DNA from: Feifania hominis
GTDB taxonomy: Bacteria; Bacillota; Clostridia; Oscillospirales; Feifaniaceae
Assembly: GCF_014384765.1 (NCBI RefSeq)
Contig: NZ_JACRSP010000002.1
Span: 669,822 to 733,821, forward strand
Length of the DNA: 64,000 nt
Direction of reading: 5' to 3'
Shown here: positions 40,896-48,952 of the stretch, one piece after another
Layout: every line of letters starts with the position of its first letter
Numbering within the stretch: the stretch's first letter is position 1
Notes under the pieces: generated by a model
Told to the model about the DNA's origin: nothing
Seen by the model: only the letters and a program-made list of their open reading frames with translations
Database searches by the model: none
Translations under genes and position numbers: made by a program

Positions 40896-41845
40896 CTCGA
40901 TCCTCTCTTTCTCAACAGCAGAGCCCTCGCCTTTTCTACAATAGACTCCACATCCATCCCGTGATCCCGGTAGATGAGCTCCGGGTCCCCCGATTCGCCA
41001 AAGCGGTCCTGCACACCCACAAGCTCCATCGGCACGGGACAGTTGCTCACCACAACCTCCGCCACCGCCGACCCCAGTCCGCCGAAGACGGTGTGGTCCT
41101 CAATGGTCATGATCGCCCCGGTCTCACGGGCGGCCCGGACAACCGCCTCATGGTCCAGAGGCTTGATGGTCATCATATCCAGCACGCGCACCCCCACACC
41201 CTGCCGTTTTAGAATCTCGGCCGCTTTCACCGCCTTGCCGAGCAGAATGCCGGAGACGATCATCGTCATATCACAGCCGTTTTCAACCACTGTGTTGGCC
41301 CTGCCCCACGCAAAGTGAAAGCTCTCGGGACAGTACCAGTCCGCCACCGGGTTCCGGTGTAGACGGACGTAGAGAGGCCCCCTGAAGTCCACCGCGGCAT
41401 GGGCCAGCGCCCGGGCGGCCACGGCGTCCGCCGGCTGCACAATGGTCATGTTGGGAAAGGCACGCATGATCGCCACATCCTCAATGGCCGCATGGGTGGC
41501 CCCGTCGCCGCCCACCTGCAGACCCGCGTGGGTGCCGATAATCGTGACGTTGAGATTGGGGTAGCACACAAATGTGCGCACCTGCTCGCATGCCCTCATG
41601 GAGGCAAACACCGCAAAGGTTGCCAGAAACACCTTTTCCCCACAGGCGGCAAGACCCGCAGAGGCCGCCACCAGATTCTGTTCGGCGATTCCAAAGGAGA
41701 ATTCCCGGCCGGGGAAAAATTGCCCGAACTGCTCCAGGCCGCAGGTCTTCGTATCCGCGCTGCACACCACGAAGCTGTCGTTGGTCTTCGCAATTTCCAT
41801 CAATTCCCGGCCGAAAGCCATTCTGGTTGCCGGCGGCTGCACCAT
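40892..41845 (-). CDS. Transketolase, C-terminal subunit (split transketolase 2)
   Basis: The 317-residue protein carries the pyrimidine and C-terminal domains, with FSFGIAEQNLVAASAGLAAC and VGGDGATHAAIEDVAIMRAF. It pairs with the N-terminal subunit whose stop it meets in TGATG form; a GTG three bases earlier is an alternative. It overlaps the racemase-like gene in ATGA form. It is clearly paralogous to the pair at 26154-27940 but diverged, so each operon brings its own transketolase. Confidence 0.9.
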   Translation of the reverse strand: MVQPPATRMAFGRELMEIAKTNDSFVVCSADTKTCGLEQFGQFFPGREFSFGIAEQNLVAASAGLAACGEKVFLATFAVFASMRACEQVRTFVCYPNLNVTIIGTHAGLQVGGDGATHAAIEDVAIMRAFPNMTIVQPADAVAARALAHAAVDFRGPLYVRLHRNPVADWYCPESFHFAWGRANTVVENGCDMTMIVSGILLGKAVKAAEILKRQGVGVRVLDMMTIKPLDHEAVVRAARETGAIMTIEDHTVFGGLGSAVAEVVVSNCPVPMELVGVQDRFGESGDPELIYRDHGMDVESIVEKARALLLRKRGSR

Positions 41846-42690
41846 CACACCGCACCTCCTGTCTCAATGTCGGCAATGGCCCTGACCATTTCTTCGTCGT
41901 CCGGCGGTCTGCCATGCCACCCGGCGTCATCCTCCATAAAGGAGACGCCCTTTCCCTTTACTGTGCGCATCAGCATCGCAGTCGGGTGGCACATCGTCCT
42001 CGCCGTATGCAGCGCATCGAGCACCTGCCTCATGTCATGGCCGTTGGCCTCGATCACACGCCAGCCGAAAGAGCGCCACTTCTCCGCAAGCGGCTCAACG
42101 GTCATGACGTCATTGGTCCAGCCGTTGATCTGCACGCCGTTGCAGTCCACGATGGCGACCAGGTTTTTCAGCTGATGGTGGCTCGCCGCCATGGCGGCCT
42201 CCCAGACAATCCCCTCCTGGAGCTCGCCGTCGCCGAGCATGACATAGGTCATGTAATTTCGCCGGCGCAGCCGGCCCGACAGAGCCATACCCACCCCGGC
42301 CGACAGGCCGTTTCCAAGCGACCCCGCGCTCATGTCGACGCCGGGCGTCTTGTTCATATCCGGGTGGCCCTGAAGAATGGAGTGGTACCGGCGCAGCGAG
42401 CTCAGAAGCGCCGGGTCAAAGTAGCCCCGCCGCGCAAGGGCGGCGTACAGCGCCACACACGCATGCCCCTTGGAGAGGATAAACCGGTCCCGGTCGGCCC
42501 ACTGCGGCCTCTGCGGGTCAATGTTCATCACGCTGAAGTACAGGGCGGTGATGATCTCCACCGCCGAGAGGGAACCACCGGGGTGTCCCTCTTTTGCGGC
42601 GTGAATCATGGTGACGATGTCCCTGCGGATTTGGGCCGCCTGCACCTCGAGCCGCCGCAGATCGCCGGCTGTATAGTAGAAGCTGCTCAC
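41845..42690 (-). CDS. Transketolase, N-terminal subunit (split transketolase 2)
   Basis: The ThDP-binding half has 281 residues from a GTG at 42690 preceded by AAAGAGGGGTGCTTTG; a longer frame to 42762 overlaps the aldolase gene's 3' end. Motifs: AKEGHPGGSLSAVEIITALY, LGDGELQEGIVWEA followed by AIVDCN, and KGKGVSFMEDDAGWHG. The catalytic His cluster (GHPGG, HACV) is conserved. It forms the holoenzyme with the next gene. Confidence 0.9.
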   Translation of the reverse strand: MSSFYYTAGDLRRLEVQAAQIRRDIVTMIHAAKEGHPGGSLSAVEIITALYFSVMNIDPQRPQWADRDRFILSKGHACVALYAALARRGYFDPALLSSLRRYHSILQGHPDMNKTPGVDMSAGSLGNGLSAGVGMALSGRLRRRNYMTYVMLGDGELQEGIVWEAAMAASHHQLKNLVAIVDCNGVQINGWTNDVMTVEPLAEKWRSFGWRVIEANGHDMRQVLDALHTARTMCHPTAMLMRTVKGKGVSFMEDDAGWHGRPPDDEEMVRAIADIETGGAV

Positions 42691-42739
42691 CAAAGCACCC
42701 CTCTTTCCTGTGAATGTGTCTTCGATATTCCGTCGGAAT

Positions 42740-43606
42740 TCAACCCGCGCCCGCACAGCCAAACTGCTCGATCTTCTCCCGGATGACCGGCTTCATCGCC
42801 TCTACCCCGACGGCTGTCAGATTGCGGACAAAATATCCTTTTTCCTCCCTGTCGCGGCCCGTCTCAAAATACCGGCGCGCGCCCTGCATAAAGGCGATCT
42901 GGCACTCTGTGTTGATGTTGATTTTTCCCACGCCCAGCCCAATTGCCTTTTGCAGCATATCGACAGGGATGCCGCTGCCCCCGTGAAGAACCAGCGGAAG
43001 TTCTCCCACGCCCTCTTTGATCTCTGCGAGCAGCTGCCAGCTCAGACCGGGCCAGTCGGGCGGGTAGACCCCGTGGATGTTGCCGATTCCCGCGGCCAGC
43101 ATGGTGATTCCCGCGGCGGCCATCTCTCTGCACTGCGAGGGATCCGCGCACTCGCCCATACCCGCTTTCCCGCCTTTGACGGCGCCAATGGCGCCCACCT
43201 CCGCCTCAACCGATACGCCGGCCTCCCGGCACTGCGTCACCAGTTCGCGGGTCATCGCCAGATTTTCAGAGAACGGCAGTCTGGAACCGTCAAACATGAC
43301 CGAGGAGTAGCCGGCTCTCAGACAGAGCTGACAGGCCTCGTAGTCGCCGTGGTCCAAATGCAGCGCGACCGCGACGGTAATGTCCAGATCCTCCAAAAGC
43401 CCCCCGACCAGTTTTCTTACGGTCCGATAGCCTCCCATGGCTTTCACCGCAGGCATGGCGGTTCCCAGAATAACGGGCGAGCGCAGCTGCTGACAGATCT
43501 CCAGCACACCCTTGCACCACTCGAGCCCATTGATGTTGAACTGCGGCACCGCGTAGTGTCCGGCCACGGCGCGGCACAGCATTTCACTGCAGTTTACCAG
43601 TCTCAT
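42740..43606 (-). CDS. Class II fructose-bisphosphate aldolase family protein
   Basis: The 288-residue zinc aldolase has NINGLEWCKGVLEI near the start, the metal/catalytic segment VALHLDHGDYEACQLCLRAG, VMFDGSRLPFSENLAMT, VEAEVGAIGAVKGGK, and LHGGSGIPVDMLQKAIGLGV for phosphate binding. The family also includes tagatose-1,6-bisphosphate and ketose-1-phosphate aldolases. Here it follows the PfkB kinase with a 23-base overlap and precedes transketolase, so it likely cleaves a phosphorylated ketose made in the same pathway. Confidence 0.87.
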   Translation of the reverse strand: MRLVNCSEMLCRAVAGHYAVPQFNINGLEWCKGVLEICQQLRSPVILGTAMPAVKAMGGYRTVRKLVGGLLEDLDITVAVALHLDHGDYEACQLCLRAGYSSVMFDGSRLPFSENLAMTRELVTQCREAGVSVEAEVGAIGAVKGGKAGMGECADPSQCREMAAAGITMLAAGIGNIHGVYPPDWPGLSWQLLAEIKEGVGELPLVLHGGSGIPVDMLQKAIGLGVGKININTECQIAFMQGARRYFETGRDREEKGYFVRNLTAVGVEAMKPVIREKIEQFGCAGAG

Positions 43607-44573
43607 CGGCCGTATCCCTCCTTGGTAAGTCGTATCCGTTTTCTCTCAGGCAGCTCACCGCGTCCTCCCACGAGCCCGCGCTGCGGTTCGCGCCCACTGC
43701 GCGCATGACCGACGCCGCCTGGGCGCTGCCCAGCGCGGCGCAGAGCGGCAAATCCATGTCTCTGAGATAGCCGGCCAGAAAGCCGGCAAAAAAGGCGTCG
43801 CCCGCCCCCGTTGTGTCCACCGGTTTTCCCCGGAAGAAGCTCGGCAGGAAATGCCGCCTTTCAAAGTCGGTGACAAAGACGCCGTCGGCCCCCAGCTTGA
43901 CGCCAAAGTATTTCAGCCCATATTTCGAAAAGGTCCTTGTGATCTCCTCGAGATCCTCTGAGCCGGCATAGTGGGTCGCCTCCTGGTAGCTGGGAATGAA
44001 GATGTCACAGTGCCTCAGCGCCGGCTCAATGCGTTTCAGCCAGAGGCCCTCCCGGTCAAAGGACGCGTCCATCGAGGTTCCGATGCCCAGTTCGTGAGCC
44101 GTGCGAAACAGCTCGGCAAGCGGTTCTCCGTCGAGCCCGGGCAGCATGTTGACGCTGGCGATATGGAGGTGACGCGTGTTTTCCAGCAGCCTGCGGGCGA
44201 TGTGCCCGCTGTTGAAAAAACGGTTCCCGCCCTTTGCGGTGCGGATGATGTGGCGCTCTCCCGTCGGCGACACCAGTACGACCGGAGCGTTGGTAAAGAG
44301 GCCGGGCTCCCGCACCAGCCCGTCTGCGCAGGCGCCGGCGCGCTCCAGGTCCGACTGGATGATGTCGGCAAACGAATCGTCGCCGACGCAGCCGCATACG
44401 CAGACCCGGATTCCCAGTTTCGCAAGGCTGATGGCCGTATTCACCGCATCGCCGCCGCTGCCGGTGCGCACTTCCTGCGCGATGGCACCGTCTTTTTGCA
44501 TGATGTCCTCCGGGATGGGTGATAGAAGCGTATCGTATGTGGCAAGCCCCGCGCAGAGTATGTCAAACGTCAT
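43584..44573 (-). CDS. PfkB-family carbohydrate kinase
   Basis: The 329-residue ribokinase-like protein has the N-terminal sugar-binding GSGGDAVNTAISLAKLG, a central VLVSPTGERHIIRTAKGGN, and the C-terminal signature PVDTTGAGDAFFAGFLAGYL with the catalytic Asp. The start at 44573 follows GGGAGGAGTTTTTTT; a longer ORF to 44720 runs into the gltS gene end. It phosphorylates a sugar or sugar 1-phosphate with ATP. Its 3' end overlaps the aldolase gene, so kinase and aldolase are translationally linked. Terminator-like hairpin 44597-44638 lies upstream. Confidence 0.87.
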   Translation of the reverse strand: MTFDILCAGLATYDTLLSPIPEDIMQKDGAIAQEVRTGSGGDAVNTAISLAKLGIRVCVCGCVGDDSFADIIQSDLERAGACADGLVREPGLFTNAPVVLVSPTGERHIIRTAKGGNRFFNSGHIARRLLENTRHLHIASVNMLPGLDGEPLAELFRTAHELGIGTSMDASFDREGLWLKRIEPALRHCDIFIPSYQEATHYAGSEDLEEITRTFSKYGLKYFGVKLGADGVFVTDFERRHFLPSFFRGKPVDTTGAGDAFFAGFLAGYLRDMDLPLCAALGSAQAASVMRAVGANRSAGSWEDAVSCLRENGYDLPRRDTADETGKLQ

Positions 44574-44596
44574 AAAAAAACTCCTCCCGAGTGAGT

Positions 44597-44638
44597 GGTA
44601 CAGGCGGCCGGCGGCGCATGCCACCGGCCGCCTGTACC
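44597..44638 (-). other. Intercistronic stem-loop between gltS-like and pfkB-like genes
   Basis: Perfect 15-bp inverted repeat ggtacaggcggccgg / ccggccgcctgtacc with a 12-base loop. No U run follows in the - direction, so it may stabilise or process the operon mRNA, or partially reduce transcription past the transporter, rather than end it. Confidence 0.55.
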
Positions 44639-44661
44639 GGAACCTGTGAGTGAATACCGGC

Positions 44662-46014
44662 CTAGCCGATTTCAACCTTTTGTCTGTCTTCCTTTTTCCT
44701 CTTTGCCTTTCTGCGGGCAAAGTAGCCGAATCCCACGATCAGGCAGGCCACCAGCATCGCACCGCCGACGCCGACCGTGAGAGCGATTCCCGACATCATC
44801 CAGATAGGAACAACCGCCGGCAGCGCGTTCTGCCAGCAGGAGAGCGCCGAGTAGACGCCATGGGCGTCGCCTACAGATGATTTCGACTCCGGGTCAACGG
44901 CGCGCAGAAGTGCAAAACCGGTCGCGCCGGTGCCCGTGGTGTGGCCGAAGATCATACAGCCTTTCTCAAACCACTCGTCCTCCGCAAAGCGGTAGGGCAG
45001 ATAGAACGACAGGAAGAGCGTCATGGCGACAAGAATCACCGAGTAGATCAAAATGGGAACAATGTTCGCCGCCAGGAATTTCAGGTTCAGCGTGGCCACA
45101 ACGGTCAGCACGATAATCTCCATGCACAGCGAGCAGAGCTGGCTGATGGTCTGCTTGTCAACGTAGCAGTCCAGCTTCAGCTTTTTCAGCAGCGGCCAGA
45201 CAATCATCGCCCCCAGAATTCCGTAGAGCATGCTGGGAATGTTCGACGCGGCGGGCCAGAGCATCGTCAGGCCTTTGATCAGCCACTTTCCTACAAAGTA
45301 GGACAAAAACAGCCACGAGAGCTGAAGCGCCAGGTGGTTGATGCCAATGGAGTTTGTGACCGTGGTGCCGATGGACGTGCGCTTTTCCTTGGGCAGAGGC
45401 CCTCCCAGAGCCCACGCCGGCTGGGACTGCGGCTCCTTAACATACTTTGCCCAGCCCTTGCGAATGCCGAAATTGACAACGGCCATGCCAATCGTCATGG
45501 CAACAATCAGGCCGATCGTCGCGAGAACGGCTCCCGCAGTCTGGTTGTCGGCAACGCCCAGCTCCTCAAACAGAGCCCCGGCGGTAGCTGCTGTGCCATG
45601 GCCGCCGTGAAAGGCGTAGAGCCCCATGATGCCCCAACTCTCGGGCAGAGAGGTCCAGATGGTTGCCAGCAGGAGACCCACTACGGGCCCGAGCGTCATC
45701 TGCATGCCGTAGACGCTCTGGTTGGCAACGCTGTAGTCCAAATAGCTTGTCACTTTGTCTTTGTTGATCACCACGCCGAAGACAATGCCCGTCAGCATCA
45801 GATTGATCAGCGTTCCCGAAAAGCTCGAAAAGCTCTCGGGCTGTGGAATGATACCGCAGATCTGTGGGCCGAGTATCAGGCCAATCGCGCCGCCGATCAG
45901 CGAAGCGGGCAGATACAGCTTGCGAATGGGTTTGATGATCTCACGCACGGCAAACCCGGCCAGCAGAAGCAGCCCGAATATAACCAGGTCTTCATAGATA
46001 GACGCAACCGTCAT
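44662..46014 (-). CDS. GltS-family sodium:solute symporter
   Basis: The 450-residue membrane protein has two repeats and about ten to twelve spans. The family landmarks are LYAFHGGHGTAATAGALFEE (the GltS re-entrant GGHG motif) and, in the second repeat, FGHTTGTGATGFALLRAVDP. GltS proteins import glutamate with Na+. In this sugar operon it may instead carry a sugar acid or a related dicarboxylate-like compound, which is inference. The ATG at 46014 follows AAAGGGGATTTGTGTT. A basic C-terminus (RRKAKRKKED) ends the protein. A LysR-type gene is divergent. Confidence 0.82.
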   Translation of the reverse strand: MTVASIYEDLVIFGLLLLAGFAVREIIKPIRKLYLPASLIGGAIGLILGPQICGIIPQPESFSSFSGTLINLMLTGIVFGVVINKDKVTSYLDYSVANQSVYGMQMTLGPVVGLLLATIWTSLPESWGIMGLYAFHGGHGTAATAGALFEELGVADNQTAGAVLATIGLIVAMTIGMAVVNFGIRKGWAKYVKEPQSQPAWALGGPLPKEKRTSIGTTVTNSIGINHLALQLSWLFLSYFVGKWLIKGLTMLWPAASNIPSMLYGILGAMIVWPLLKKLKLDCYVDKQTISQLCSLCMEIIVLTVVATLNLKFLAANIVPILIYSVILVAMTLFLSFYLPYRFAEDEWFEKGCMIFGHTTGTGATGFALLRAVDPESKSSVGDAHGVYSALSCWQNALPAVVPIWMMSGIALTVGVGGAMLVACLIVGFGYFARRKAKRKKEDRQKVEIG

Positions 46015-46101
46015 AACACAAATCCCCTTTCTTTTTTTCAAAGTTCACAGCCGTAAATCTTTCGTCGCGAGGCGCCTCTTCACGAGTGAATCTGTAGCTT
46101 A

Positions 46102-46131
46102 AGAATAGCCAATCGGCAGTGCAAAGTCCAA
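46102..46131 (-). promoter_or_regulatory. Probable promoter of the gltS-pfkB-aldolase-transketolase operon
   Basis: On the - strand TTGGAC (46131-46126), an 18-bp spacer and TATTCT (46107-46102). Both hexamers are imperfect, as expected of an activator-dependent promoter. The LysR-type site lies centred about 65 bases upstream of the predicted start. Confidence 0.5.
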
Positions 46132-46147
46132 TTCTTCTTAATATCAA

Positions 46148-46172
46148 TTACTATTAGAAAAATGAATAGTAA
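46148..46172. promoter_or_regulatory. LysR-type operator candidate
   Basis: TTACTATT and AATAGTAA form a perfect 8-bp inverted repeat with a nine-base spacer (25 bases in all). It fits the T-N11-A rule of LysR recognition sites and sits at about -65 relative to the gltS promoter, the standard place for the LysR recognition half-site. Confidence 0.6.
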
Positions 46173-46317
46173 GGGGGCTTTGTCTTGACAAATGCGAAAA
46201 AAACAGGGATATTACAGGTGTGGCGTGCCCCCAACGAGCAACGCCTGGTCAAAGGCTCTGTGCTATTTGTACAAATTTGCCACTCATATTTTGTGATATA
46301 GGCCGAAAGGGGACAAA

Positions 46318-47199
46318 ATGGATCTTTACTCCATGCGCTACATCATAGCCGTCGCCGAACACGAGAACTTCTCGCTTGCGGCCCAGGCATGCCATGTCGG
46401 GCAGCCGGCGCTGTCGCAGCAGGTTGCAAAGGCCGAGTCCGAGCTTGGCGTGCAGCTCTTTTCCCGCGGGAGCCGCGGGGTCACGCTGACACAGGCGGGG
46501 CAGGAGTTTGTCAGGCGGGCCAGAGAAATCATTCAGCAGGCGGATGCTCTTCACGCCGAAATGGCAAAGTTCTCCGGCGTGCAGAAAGGCTCTCTGAATC
46601 TCGGCATCATCACCAGTCTGCAGTGCATTGACTTCGGCGGCATGCTGTCGGCTTTCTGCAGCACCTATCCCAACATATCGGTGAACATTGTGCAGGGGGG
46701 AACCCATCAGCTGATTGAGCGGTTGGTCGACCGGAGTCTGGACGTTTCCATCATGAACCGGCCCGTCAACCATCTTCCCTCACAGCTCCACTTTCAAAAG
46801 CTCGGGGAGGACCGCTATTCTCTGGCCATACCGATTCCCCACCGTCTGGCGGCCCGAACCAGTGTGAGCCTGTCGGAGCTGAGAGAGGAGCACTTTATTT
46901 TTCACCAGAGCAACCAGGTCGCCTCTGAGCTGTGCCTGCAGGCCTGCCGGCGCGCCGGATTTGAGCCGAACATTGTCTGCCGTTCCAGCAGCCCCACAAC
47001 CAGCCTGTACATGGTTCAGGGTGGGCTCGGCGTCGCACTTCTCCCCTCGGAGGAGTTTCGCCACCGCTCCATCACCGGTGTGCGTGAGCTCAAAATCAGA
47101 GAGCCCATCGTCAAAGAGGTCGGCATATCCTGGCGGCGTGACGCCGCCTCCCCGTTGATTGACGCCGCTGTCAGCTTTTCACAGCAGTGGACACGATAA
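46318..47199 (+). CDS. LysR-family transcriptional regulator
   Basis: The 293-residue protein has an N-terminal winged HTH (MDLYSMRYIIAVAEHENFSL, then HVGQPALSQQVAKAESELGV and SRGVTLTQAG) and a periplasmic-binding-like effector domain starting near GSLNLGIITSLQC. It is divergent from the GltS-type transporter operon and almost certainly its activator, responding to a metabolite of the pathway. The ribosome binding site is weak (GAAAGGGGACAAA). A strong terminator follows the stop. Confidence 0.9.
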   Translation: MDLYSMRYIIAVAEHENFSLAAQACHVGQPALSQQVAKAESELGVQLFSRGSRGVTLTQAGQEFVRRAREIIQQADALHAEMAKFSGVQKGSLNLGIITSLQCIDFGGMLSAFCSTYPNISVNIVQGGTHQLIERLVDRSLDVSIMNRPVNHLPSQLHFQKLGEDRYSLAIPIPHRLAARTSVSLSELREEHFIFHQSNQVASELCLQACRRAGFEPNIVCRSSSPTTSLYMVQGGLGVALLPSEEFRHRSITGVRELKIREPIVKEVGISWRRDAASPLIDAAVSFSQQWTR

Positions 47200-47232
47200 A
47201 AAAAGAACCGTCTCAAAGACGGTTCTTTTTTT
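47197..47232. terminator. Bidirectional terminator after the LysR-type gene
   Basis: Stem aaaaaagaaccgtct / agacggttctttttt with loop CAA; A and T runs on both sides. Confidence 0.88.
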
Positions 47233-47350
47233 ATGGGGTTTTGCCCGATATCCCGCGTGCCTTGCATAGGCCATTGCCGGCACCCGCGGCCGCAGTGGGA
47301 CAAAATCTGTTCGACGCTCTTTTCACAGAGCACCCTCTCCGCTGCCAGTC

Positions 47351-47381
47351 AAAACAGCCGCCGACTAACGGCGGCTGTTTT
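47351..47381 (-). terminator. Terminator at the end of the epimerase operon
   Basis: Perfect stem aaaacagccgcc / ggcggctgtttt whose inner end overlaps the stop of the 3-epimerase-like gene; the - strand ends with TTTTGACTGG. Confidence 0.8.
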
Positions 47382-48235
47382 CAGCTGTCTGTCCGGCTGT
47401 GCTGCGCCCCCTCGTGCAGTTTCTCTCTCAAAAAAGAGTTTGCCACGGCCAGCTCCTCTTCCCAGTTTTTCGCGCCGACGTACCAGAACTCTCCCACAAA
47501 AGCCCGTACACCCAGTTCCAGGGCCTTTCCCGCGCCGCTGACAAAGTCCACATGCCCCGTGCCAAAGGGCACCTCCCGGAAGACTCCCGGGACAGTCTCT
47601 TTCAGGTGGAGTGCTGCCAGATGCCCCTTTCCTGCCTCCAAATCAGTCGGGACCTCCTCTCCGACCGCATTGGTCAGGTTGCCCAGATCCGGATAGATCT
47701 GGAGCCAGGGGCTTCCCACCGCGTTCACATAGGCCATGGCCTTGGCCACGGTATTCATAAAGGGGGTCTCCATGGTCTCAAAGCCCAGCATCACGCCGTA
47801 CTTCCCAGCCATCAGAACCGCCTTTTTCAAATTCTCCAGGAAGTAATCCCTGGTCTCATCGCAGCCCTCTTCATAGTAGACGTCATAGCCCGCCAGCTGA
47901 ATCAGCCGGATCCCCAGTTGGGAGGCCAGGACGATGGCTTTCTCCATAATCTCCATGCTCCGCTGGCGCACCTTGAAGTCGGGATGGCCCAGAGGATACT
48001 TGCGATGCCCCGAAAGGCAGATCGAGTGAATGGGCGTTCCCGTCTGCCACATGTCCGCGCGCAGGTTGTAAAGCTGCTCCGCCGTCCAGTCGAGGCGGGC
48101 AAGTTTGGCATCGCTTTCGTCAATGGAGAGTTCCATATAGTCAAAGCCCGCCTGTCTGGTGTGCTCGAGCTTCTCCCGGATCGTCAAGGTGTCCGGCATG
48201 CTCTTCTCATAGAGCCCCAGCCGATACTCCGCCAC
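47381..48235 (-). CDS. L-ribulose-5-phosphate 3-epimerase (UlaE/SgbU-like)
   Basis: The 284-residue AP_endonuc_2-type TIM barrel has the same length as UlaE. It shows YRLGLYEKSMPDTLTIREKL, GFDYMELSIDES, ICLSGHRKYPLGHPD, the metal-ligand stretch MLGFETMETPFMNTV, and IYPDLGNLTNAV, the last two being UlaE signatures. It interconverts L-xylulose 5-phosphate and L-ribulose 5-phosphate. The start is a GTG one base after the upstream stop, with GGGGGAATAAT before it. Coupled with an AraD-type 4-epimerase, it completes entry into the pentose phosphate pathway. Confidence 0.88.
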   Translation of the reverse strand: MAEYRLGLYEKSMPDTLTIREKLEHTRQAGFDYMELSIDESDAKLARLDWTAEQLYNLRADMWQTGTPIHSICLSGHRKYPLGHPDFKVRQRSMEIMEKAIVLASQLGIRLIQLAGYDVYYEEGCDETRDYFLENLKKAVLMAGKYGVMLGFETMETPFMNTVAKAMAYVNAVGSPWLQIYPDLGNLTNAVGEEVPTDLEAGKGHLAALHLKETVPGVFREVPFGTGHVDFVSGAGKALELGVRAFVGEFWYVGAKNWEEELAVANSFLREKLHEGAQHSRTDS

Positions 48236-48236
48236 A

Positions 48237-48950
48237 TTATTCCCCCTTTCGTGCCTTTTGCCCATAGTAGGCATTGGGGCCGTGCTTGCGCAGAAAGTGC
48301 TTGTCCAGATAGCGCTGCGGTGCCGGCCGGGCCTCGCCGCAAACCTGGCGGGTCAAAAGCGCCGTCTTGGCCACTTCCTCGAGAACCACGGCGTGATAGA
48401 CCGCCTGCGCCGCGTCTCTGCCCCAGGTGAAAGGGCCATGGCTGGCGCATACAACACCGGGGACATGTGTCGGATCCAATCCCCGGCTCAGAAACGTCTC
48501 GACTATGGAGCGGCCAGTGTTCTTCTCATATGCCTCGCCGATCTCAGCCTGTGTCAGATGGGGTGCGCAGGGCACCGGCCCATAAAAGTAATCGGCCTGT
48601 GTGGTTCCGCAGCAGGGAATATCCTCCCCCGCCTGAGCCCATGCCACCGCATGGGAGCTATGGGTATGTACAATGCCCCCGATGGAGGGGAAGGCATTGT
48701 AGAGCTCAAGGTGGGTCTCGGTGTCCGACGAGGGATTCAGAGCCCCCGCCATCACATGTCCCGCCAGATCCAACACCACAATATCCTCCGGGCGCAGATC
48801 GCTGTACTCCACGCCGGACGGCTTGATGGCAAAAACTCCTGCGGCACGGTCAACCTCGGATACATTTCCCCAGGTAAACGTGACCAGCTTGTATCCGGGC
48901 AGAAGAAGATTCGCTCTCCACACCCGCTCTCTGAGCGATTCGTATTCCAT
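48237..48950 (-). CDS. L-ribulose-5-phosphate 4-epimerase (AraD/UlaF-like)
   Basis: The 237-residue class II aldolase-fold epimerase has the N-terminal LVTFTWGNVSEVDRAAGVFA and IKPSGVEYSDL, the zinc motif GIVHTHSSHAVAWAQAGEDI, and HVPGVVCASHGPFTWG. It converts L-ribulose 5-phosphate to D-xylulose 5-phosphate. The start at 48950 is chosen because GGAGGA is 7 bases upstream, whereas the ATG at 48956 is too close. It follows the propeller gene with a TGAGCATG junction and precedes the 3-epimerase by one base. Confidence 0.9.
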   Translation of the reverse strand: MEYESLRERVWRANLLLPGYKLVTFTWGNVSEVDRAAGVFAIKPSGVEYSDLRPEDIVVLDLAGHVMAGALNPSSDTETHLELYNAFPSIGGIVHTHSSHAVAWAQAGEDIPCCGTTQADYFYGPVPCAPHLTQAEIGEAYEKNTGRSIVETFLSRGLDPTHVPGVVCASHGPFTWGRDAAQAVYHAVVLEEVAKTALLTRQVCGEARPAPQRYLDKHFLRKHGPNAYYGQKARKGE

Positions 48951-48952
48951 GC

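Larger units (their letters stand above)
46015..46317. other. Divergent regulatory region gltS-like / lysR-like
   Basis: About 300 bases, AT-rich in the middle. It contains the gltS promoter and a LysR-type operator listed separately, and a TTGACA (46185-46190) that could serve the lysR gene. No gene is present. Confidence 0.6.
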
